A stretch of DNA of 64,000 nt, taken from RPQJ01 sp963696545 (GTDB lineage: Bacteria; Pseudomonadota; Gammaproteobacteria; Steroidobacterales; Steroidobacteraceae). The stretch lies in contig CAVOKQ010000001.1 in NCBI GenBank assembly GCA_963696545.1, positions 1-64,000 of the forward strand, written 5' to 3'. The position numbers were made by a program, and so were the translations under genes. The notes below the pieces were generated by a model that saw nothing but the letters and a program-made list of their open reading frames with translations, was not told the origin of the DNA and searched no databases. Each line of letters begins with the position of its first letter. Position 1 is the first letter of the stretch. Shown piece after piece: positions 59,322 through 64,000 of this stretch.

Positions 59322-59771
59322 TCAGACGCGACGGACGCCGGCGTCGAGCTCGTCCTGCAGTCGGCGCAGGTCGGCCCAGCGATTCGCGGCGGCGAGCGCG
59401 GCCTGCTCGGCCCAGGTCTGCGGGTTGGCCACGCTGAAGCGCGAGCCGCCCTTGTCCAGGATCGCCTGGATCGACGGCTGCGTCATGTTGGCGAGCTTCG
59501 CAAAGCTGACGACGCCGTTGCCGCGGAGCAGGTGGCCGATCGCGGGTCCGATGCCCTCGATCACTTCGAGGTTGTCGGGACCACTCACCAGGAAGCCGGC
59601 GGCACGGGCCGCTGCGTAGTCGACACCGTCCGAAACGCGCACGGGGGCGGCAGCTGCGGTCACGACCTCAGTCGGTCCCTTGCCGAGCATCTTGCCGAGC
59701 AGCCAGCTCGCGAGCCAGCCCAGCAGCGCGCCGAACAGGAACCACCAGAAACAGCATCCCAGTCCTGACAT
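59322..59771 (-). CDS. Membrane-anchored helix-hairpin-helix protein
   Basis: A 149-aa protein. It starts with a Cys/Trp-rich membrane helix (GCCFWWFLFGALLGWLASWLL). After a linker comes DNLEVIEGIGPAIGHLLRGN and GVVSFAKLANMTQPSIQAIL, the HhH fold of DUF4332-type proteins. These motifs usually bind nucleic acid but in this context often appear in envelope proteins next to OmpA-like genes. Function unknown. Confidence 0.7.
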   Translation of the reverse strand: MSGLGCCFWWFLFGALLGWLASWLLGKMLGKGPTEVVTAAAAPVRVSDGVDYAAARAAGFLVSGPDNLEVIEGIGPAIGHLLRGNGVVSFAKLANMTQPSIQAILDKGGSRFSVANPQTWAEQAALAAANRWADLRRLQDELDAGVRRV

Positions 59772-59797
59772 CTTCGACTCCCTTGAATTCGTTGGAT

Positions 59798-59821
59798 GGA
59801 TCCGCCCCCGGCGGCGGATCC
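59798..59821 (-). terminator. Hairpin after the kinase/response-regulator operon
   Basis: GGATCCGCC / GGCGGATCC, a perfect 9-bp stem with a 6-nt loop, between the EAL-protein stop and the HhH start. No T-run. Possible terminator. Confidence 0.4.
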
Positions 59822-59885
59822 TGGCAGGGAGTCGCGCCAGTTTCGACGCCGGCCGCTGCGAGGGGCCGGCGGCGGGCGCTCGAGC

Positions 59886-62075
59886 CTATTTCCGCTGCGA
59901 CCGTCGCTCGACTGCCTCCAGCGCGCCGATGATCTCCATCGCGTGCTGGCTGGCGAGGGCATGCGCTCCCCCTTCCTCGAGCCAGGTCTCGAACTCCCGC
60001 GGCGCCAGCGGCGGCGACACGTACGGCCCCTGGATCTCATCGCAGCCGAGCGCGCCCAGCATCTGCAGCGACGCCGCCTCCTCGATGCCCTCGGCCACCG
60101 AGCGCACCCGCATGCCGCGCGCCATCGCCAGCACGGCGGCGACGACGCCCTGGGCGCCCATGTCGGTATAGAGGTCCGCGACCAGCGTGCGGCCCAGCTT
60201 CATGCAGTCGAAGGGCAGGCGGCGGATCTCGCTCAACGACGAATGGCCGGCCCCGAAATCGTCGATCGCGATGCCGACGTTGCCAAGCCGCAGCGCATCG
60301 AGGGCGGCACGCGCGTGGCGCGGCGCCTCGACGACACTTTCCTCTGTCACCGCGAGTTCGAGCGCCCGCGCCGGCAGGTCGTAGGTCTCGAGCGTGCTGC
60401 GGACCATCTGCACGAGGCCCGGGTCACGCAACTGCCGCGCCGACAGCTTCACCGAGACGAAGAACTCGCGCTCGAACTGCTTGCGCCAAGCCGAGACCTG
60501 ACGGCAGGCCTCGCCGATCGCCCAGCGCCCGATCTCGTCGATGATGCCCGCGCTCTCGGCAATCGACATGAACTCGTCCTGCGACACCGCGCCGACCTGC
60601 GCGTTGTCCCAGCGCACGCTGCACTCGACGCCCGTGAGGTCGTAGGTATCGACCGCGACGCGCGGCTGGTAGACCAGTGACATCTCGCGCCGTTCCACAG
60701 CGCCCCGCAGCGCGGTCTCGATCAACAGCCGGCGGCGCGTGCGGGCCTGCGGCACCGGTGAGTAGATCTCGCAGGAACGCGGCTCCGTCGCGTGCTCGGC
60801 GGCCGCGTGCGCGTTCAGCAGCAGCTGCTCCGCTTCGAGTTCGCCTTCCGCAAACGCTATGCCGGCACTCAGCGCGGGAGTGTAGTCCGAACCGGAGTCG
60901 GCGCCATGCGCCGAAACGGATTCCATGATCGCGCGGGCGAGGCCGGCGAGGTGATCGGCCGACACGCGACTGCGTACCAGCATGGCGAGTTCGGGTTCGG
61001 CCGTGCGGCAGATTGCGTGCGTGGCGCGCCGCGGCACGGACCCGCCCTGGCTCACGCTCGCGAGCTCACGCTCGAGGCTGCGTGCCATGCGGGCGACGAG
61101 CTTGTCCGCGAACTCGGGTCCCTGCGCCTGCACGATACGGTCGTAGCCGTGCAGCCGGATCGCGACCACGGCGGTCGCGGCGATCCCCGCGCGATCCTGA
61201 AGCGCGGCCGTAACCTGCTCCGCGAGGTGCCGGCGATTGGGCAGGCCGGTCGCGGTGTCGAAGTACGAGAGCTGCCGTACCGCCTCCTCGGCGCGGTGCA
61301 GACGCGTCAGGTCCTGCAGGGTGACGATGACCGTACCGTCCTGGGCGGCACCGCCGTGTCCCACCAGTTCCGTTTCCTGGTGGACGCAGATCGACTGGCC
61401 GTTCGCGGACTTCAGGACGTGGTCGAAGCTGAAGCGGCCGTCGCCGATGGCACAGGCGACGAATGCCTGGCGTACGGCGACGTGCTCCGCGGAGTCGAGC
61501 ATCTTCACGAAGTCCTCGAAGCGTGCCAGTGACTGCGGGTCGATTCCGAGTATTTCGCCAAGCATCGGCGACACGTGGATCGTGTGACCCTCGGCGGTAA
61601 GCTCCCAGTGACCGACGCGTGCAATGCGCTGCGCCAGCAGCAGGCGCGAGCGGCTCGCCAGCAGTTCCTCCTGGAGCTCGCGGTCGCGCAGCAGGAAGCG
61701 CACGCGCTCGACGAGCAGGCGCGGATTCAAGCCCTTCTGCGCGAAGTCGCTGGCCCCGGCCGCGAAGGCGTCGCCGATCGCGGGCAGGTCGTTGCGCCCG
61801 GTCAGCATCAGGATCGGCAGCGCCCGCCCGCCCGTCCTCTTGCGCAGTTCACGGCACGCGTCGATGCCCGACATGCGCGGCATGTTCACGTCCAGGATAA
61901 CGAAGTCCGGCTTCACCTGGTCGAACTGCTCGACGGCGTCCGCGCCGTCGCTGACTGCGTGCACCATGAAGCCCGCGCCGGCGAGCGCGGCCTCGGCGAG
62001 CATGATCTGCGACGGGTCGTCGTCCGCCATCAGGATCGTCGTCGTACGGGTCGGGTCCATCTGCTCGTTCCTCAT
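59886..62075 (-). CDS. Response regulator with PAS, degenerate GGDEF and degenerate EAL domains
   Basis: A 729-aa protein: receiver domain (ILMADDDPSQ; phospho-Asp D62 in VILDVNMPRMSG), a PAS fold (VGHWELTAEGHTIHVSPMLG), a GGDEF-like domain lacking GGDEF, and an EAL-like domain. In the EAL part, GVECSVRW replaces EALVRW, and MKLGRTLV replaces the LKIDxxFV catalytic Asp; DDFGAGHSSL is retained. It may thus bind rather than hydrolyse c-di-GMP. The ATG overlaps the hybrid kinase stop (ATGA), so it is the kinase's probable partner. Confidence 0.85.
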   Translation of the reverse strand: MRNEQMDPTRTTTILMADDDPSQIMLAEAALAGAGFMVHAVSDGADAVEQFDQVKPDFVILDVNMPRMSGIDACRELRKRTGGRALPILMLTGRNDLPAIGDAFAAGASDFAQKGLNPRLLVERVRFLLRDRELQEELLASRSRLLLAQRIARVGHWELTAEGHTIHVSPMLGEILGIDPQSLARFEDFVKMLDSAEHVAVRQAFVACAIGDGRFSFDHVLKSANGQSICVHQETELVGHGGAAQDGTVIVTLQDLTRLHRAEEAVRQLSYFDTATGLPNRRHLAEQVTAALQDRAGIAATAVVAIRLHGYDRIVQAQGPEFADKLVARMARSLERELASVSQGGSVPRRATHAICRTAEPELAMLVRSRVSADHLAGLARAIMESVSAHGADSGSDYTPALSAGIAFAEGELEAEQLLLNAHAAAEHATEPRSCEIYSPVPQARTRRRLLIETALRGAVERREMSLVYQPRVAVDTYDLTGVECSVRWDNAQVGAVSQDEFMSIAESAGIIDEIGRWAIGEACRQVSAWRKQFEREFFVSVKLSARQLRDPGLVQMVRSTLETYDLPARALELAVTEESVVEAPRHARAALDALRLGNVGIAIDDFGAGHSSLSEIRRLPFDCMKLGRTLVADLYTDMGAQGVVAAVLAMARGMRVRSVAEGIEEAASLQMLGALGCDEIQGPYVSPPLAPREFETWLEEGGAHALASQHAMEIIGALEAVERRSQRK

Positions 62076-64000
62076 GTGCCGGTGGCGAGTTGCGTTTCGC
62101 TCCGCAGCGCCACCTCGAGTTCAGCGTAGGTCTGCTTCAGTCCGCGCGCGGCCTTGCGGGCGGCCTTCAGGTCGCATTGTTCGATCGCGGCAAGTTCGCA
62201 GCGCTCGAGTTGTGCCGCGAGCCGACGACCGCCGAGATTGCTTACCGGCGACTTGAGCGAGTGGGCGGCGGCCGCGAAGGCGTCGAGATCGCCTTGTTCA
62301 AGCGCCGCGCCCAGCTTGCCAAGTGTCACCGGCGCAGTCGCGAACAGGAGTTCGCAGAGGCGCTCGAAGACCTGGGGCTTGCCGAGCCCGCGGATTGCGG
62401 CGATCTGCGCCTCGTCGAGCGTCGGGACATCGTGCGCAACATCGGCGTCGAACAGCGGCACCTCGAGCATGTCGAGCACCACGGTGTCCGACAGGATCGG
62501 CTCGTCGTCCTCAACGTCGGGCGTGGCCGGCGCCGCAGGCGGTGGTGCTGTGGCCGCCGCGACCGGTTCTGCATCGATGACGAAGTCGTCTTCCGCGGGA
62601 ATGGACGGCGCCGTGACCAGCGTGCCGCGCTGCTCCGCGATCGGACGCAGCATGGCGAGCAGCTGCTCGTTGGTGAAAGGCTTGGCCAGGAAGTCGTTCA
62701 TCCCGGCCTCGAGGGCGCGAGCGCGGTCGCGTGCGAGCACGTTTGCGGTCAGGGCCACGATGCAAGTTGGCGTGCGTCCGCATTCGTTCTCCTCGCGGCG
62801 GATGGCGGCGGTCGCGGCGTAGCCGTCCATGCCAGGCATCTGGCAATCCATCAGGATCGCGTCGAAACGTCGTTCGTGCGCTTCGCCAACGGCCGCAGCA
62901 CCTTCCTCTACGAGTACCACGCGGCAGCCGAGCCTCTCCAGCATCGCGAGCGCGACTTCGCGGTTGATCGCGTTGTCGTCGGCCACCAGCACTTCCAGTC
63001 CGAGCGAAGGCAATCCGCCGGATGGCGGCGATTCGCGGTTTGCGCTACGGCCGGTCGCCGTCTGCGCAGAATCGGGCTTGCGCGGCAGTCGCGCCGCCTG
63101 CAGCGCGATCTTCAGCAGCTGCTGGCTCACGGGCTTGGCGATGCACACGTCCGGCCTGATCGTGAGGGCGCCTTCATCCGGCGGATCGAAGTCAAAGGCG
63201 CTCATCAGCACGACGTACGTGGCCGCGACGGCGGGATCGAGGCGAATGGTGCTGAGCAGTTCCGAGGTGCTCGAGTCTGGCAGCGAGTGGTCGAGCAGCA
63301 CGACCGCATATGGACGGCCCCGCGTGGCCGCATCGCGCAACTTGTCGCCGAGCAGCCGGCCGCTGTTGAGCACGGTGACGTCGGCCGACCAGTTCGACAG
63401 CGTTTCCTCGAGGTACATGTAGCTCGTGGAACTGTCGTCCACCACCAGCACTTTGAGCCCCGTGAACTCGTCGGTCGTGCGGTCCGGGGCGGGCGCGGCT
63501 GCGTGCACCTCGAATGGCAGCACGAATGAAAACGCGCTGCCGCGACCCGGCTGGCTGCGCAGGTCGATCTTCTCGCCGCCCATCAGCTGCACGAGTCGCC
63601 GCGCGATCGACAGGCCGAGGCCGGTTCCGCCGACGCGCTGGCCGTTGCCGAGCTGGGTGAATGCCTCGAAGATCGTAGCCTGCTCGGATTCCGGGATGCC
63701 CGGACCGGTGTCGGACACGCTGAAGTGCAGCCGGCACTGGTTGCCGTCCTCGGCGTCGAGGCCGATGCGGATCTGCACCTCGCCGCGCTCGGTGTACTTG
63801 ACGGCGTTCGACATCAGGTTGCCGAGCACCTGGCGCAGGCGCAACACGTCGCCGACGACAGAGGCCGGCACGGTCGGCTCGACGCGGCAGATCAACTCGA
63901 GCTTCTTACTCTCGGCGCGGCCCGCAAACAGCTGACAGGCCTGATCGGCGAACTCCCGCACGTCGAAGGTCTCGCGGACCAGGTCCATCTTGCCGGCCTC
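62072..64000 (-). CDS. Hybrid sensor histidine kinase (C-terminal part; start beyond window)
   Basis: The frame is open at the right edge (EAGKMDLVRETF, just after the His-box helix). Then come the HATPase (NLMSNAVKYTERG N-box, DTGPGIPE G1, GGTGLGLSIARRL G2), a first receiver (VLVVDDSSTS; Asp in VVLLDHSLP), a second receiver (LEVLVADDNAINREVALAML; ILMDCQMPGMDG), and a C-terminal HPt domain with AAHSLKSPVSNLGGRRLA. A BarA/ArcB-like phosphorelay kinase of at least 640 residues. It is coupled to the downstream EAL-type regulator. Confidence 0.88.
   Translation of the reverse strand, partial: EAGKMDLVRETFDVREFADQACQLFAGRAESKKLELICRVEPTVPASVVGDVLRLRQVLGNLMSNAVKYTERGEVQIRIGLDAEDGNQCRLHFSVSDTGPGIPESEQATIFEAFTQLGNGQRVGGTGLGLSIARRLVQLMGGEKIDLRSQPGRGSAFSFVLPFEVHAAAPAPDRTTDEFTGLKVLVVDDSSTSYMYLEETLSNWSADVTVLNSGRLLGDKLRDAATRGRPYAVVLLDHSLPDSSTSELLSTIRLDPAVAATYVVLMSAFDFDPPDEGALTIRPDVCIAKPVSQQLLKIALQAARLPRKPDSAQTATGRSANRESPPSGGLPSLGLEVLVADDNAINREVALAMLERLGCRVVLVEEGAAAVGEAHERRFDAILMDCQMPGMDGYAATAAIRREENECGRTPTCIVALTANVLARDRARALEAGMNDFLAKPFTNEQLLAMLRPIAEQRGTLVTAPSIPAEDDFVIDAEPVAAATAPPPAAPATPDVEDDEPILSDTVVLDMLEVPLFDADVAHDVPTLDEAQIAAIRGLGKPQVFERLCELLFATAPVTLGKLGAALEQGDLDAFAAAAHSLKSPVSNLGGRRLAAQLERCELAAIEQCDLKAARKAARGLKQTYAELEVALRSETQLATGT

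Noticed and set aside
62090..63529. 479-codon plus-strand frame
   Set aside because: Antisense to the hybrid histidine kinase, whose motifs are complete on the minus strand.
1..64000. CRISPR array, tRNA or rRNA genes
   Set aside because: No regularly spaced direct repeats and no cloverleaf or rRNA blocks were found on reading both strands.

Overview
The window is GC-rich, densely coded proteobacterial DNA, probably gammaproteobacterial. It carries DUF349 and DUF3297 proteins, a CigR-family protein, a TRAP transporter, a Tat-exported beta-carbonic anhydrase, a wax-ester-synthase-type acyltransferase and a multiheme cytochrome. Genus cannot be named from sequence alone. No rRNA, tRNA or CRISPR array was seen.

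The left third (about 1-23 kb) is accessory. It opens with the end of a VWA-domain gene and a locus in which the junction 'VWA tail / start of a methionine-adenosyltransferase (MAT)-like gene' occurs three times. Toxin-antitoxin (TA) modules lie between the copies: hicBA, a DUF433/DUF5615 remnant and vapBC. Next come an EcoRII-type restriction-modification system (vsr, restriction enzyme, frameshifted Dcm-type methylase), a GIY-YIG protein, and an AT-richer two-gene unit (AAA ATPase plus a 153-aa protein) that looks like an uncharacterised defence module. A RecB-like nuclease gene has been split by an IS21-family element whose left half was replaced by an IS407-group IS3 element. More TA genes follow (higBA remnant, brnTA, parDE-like, an orphan antitoxin, AbrB/PIN), with a VWA/MerR-like pair and a secreted prolyl oligopeptidase among them.

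From 23 to 38 kb come an SMR transporter; a cell-surface run (GtrA, epimerase, UbiA-type prenyltransferase, exported glycosidase-like and FGE-like proteins); small exported or regulatory proteins; DUF349; a cupin; a Sel1 protein; and a MarR regulator. From 38 to 64 kb the DNA is mostly chromosomal: serine hydrolase, SDR, phd/PIN pair with a perfect operator palindrome, WS/DGAT, carbonic anhydrase with MFS permeases, TIR-TolB-TPR protein, lipase-like hydrolase, BASS transporter, TRAP system, nine-heme cytochrome, a murein-peptide pair (epimerase plus NlpC/P60), OmpA-like and HhH proteins, and a hybrid kinase/response-regulator pair cut by the right edge.

Several genes that otherwise look intact carry single-base frameshifts, usually +1 in short G or C runs. 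Either there is real decay or the consensus contains indel errors; the two cannot be separated here.
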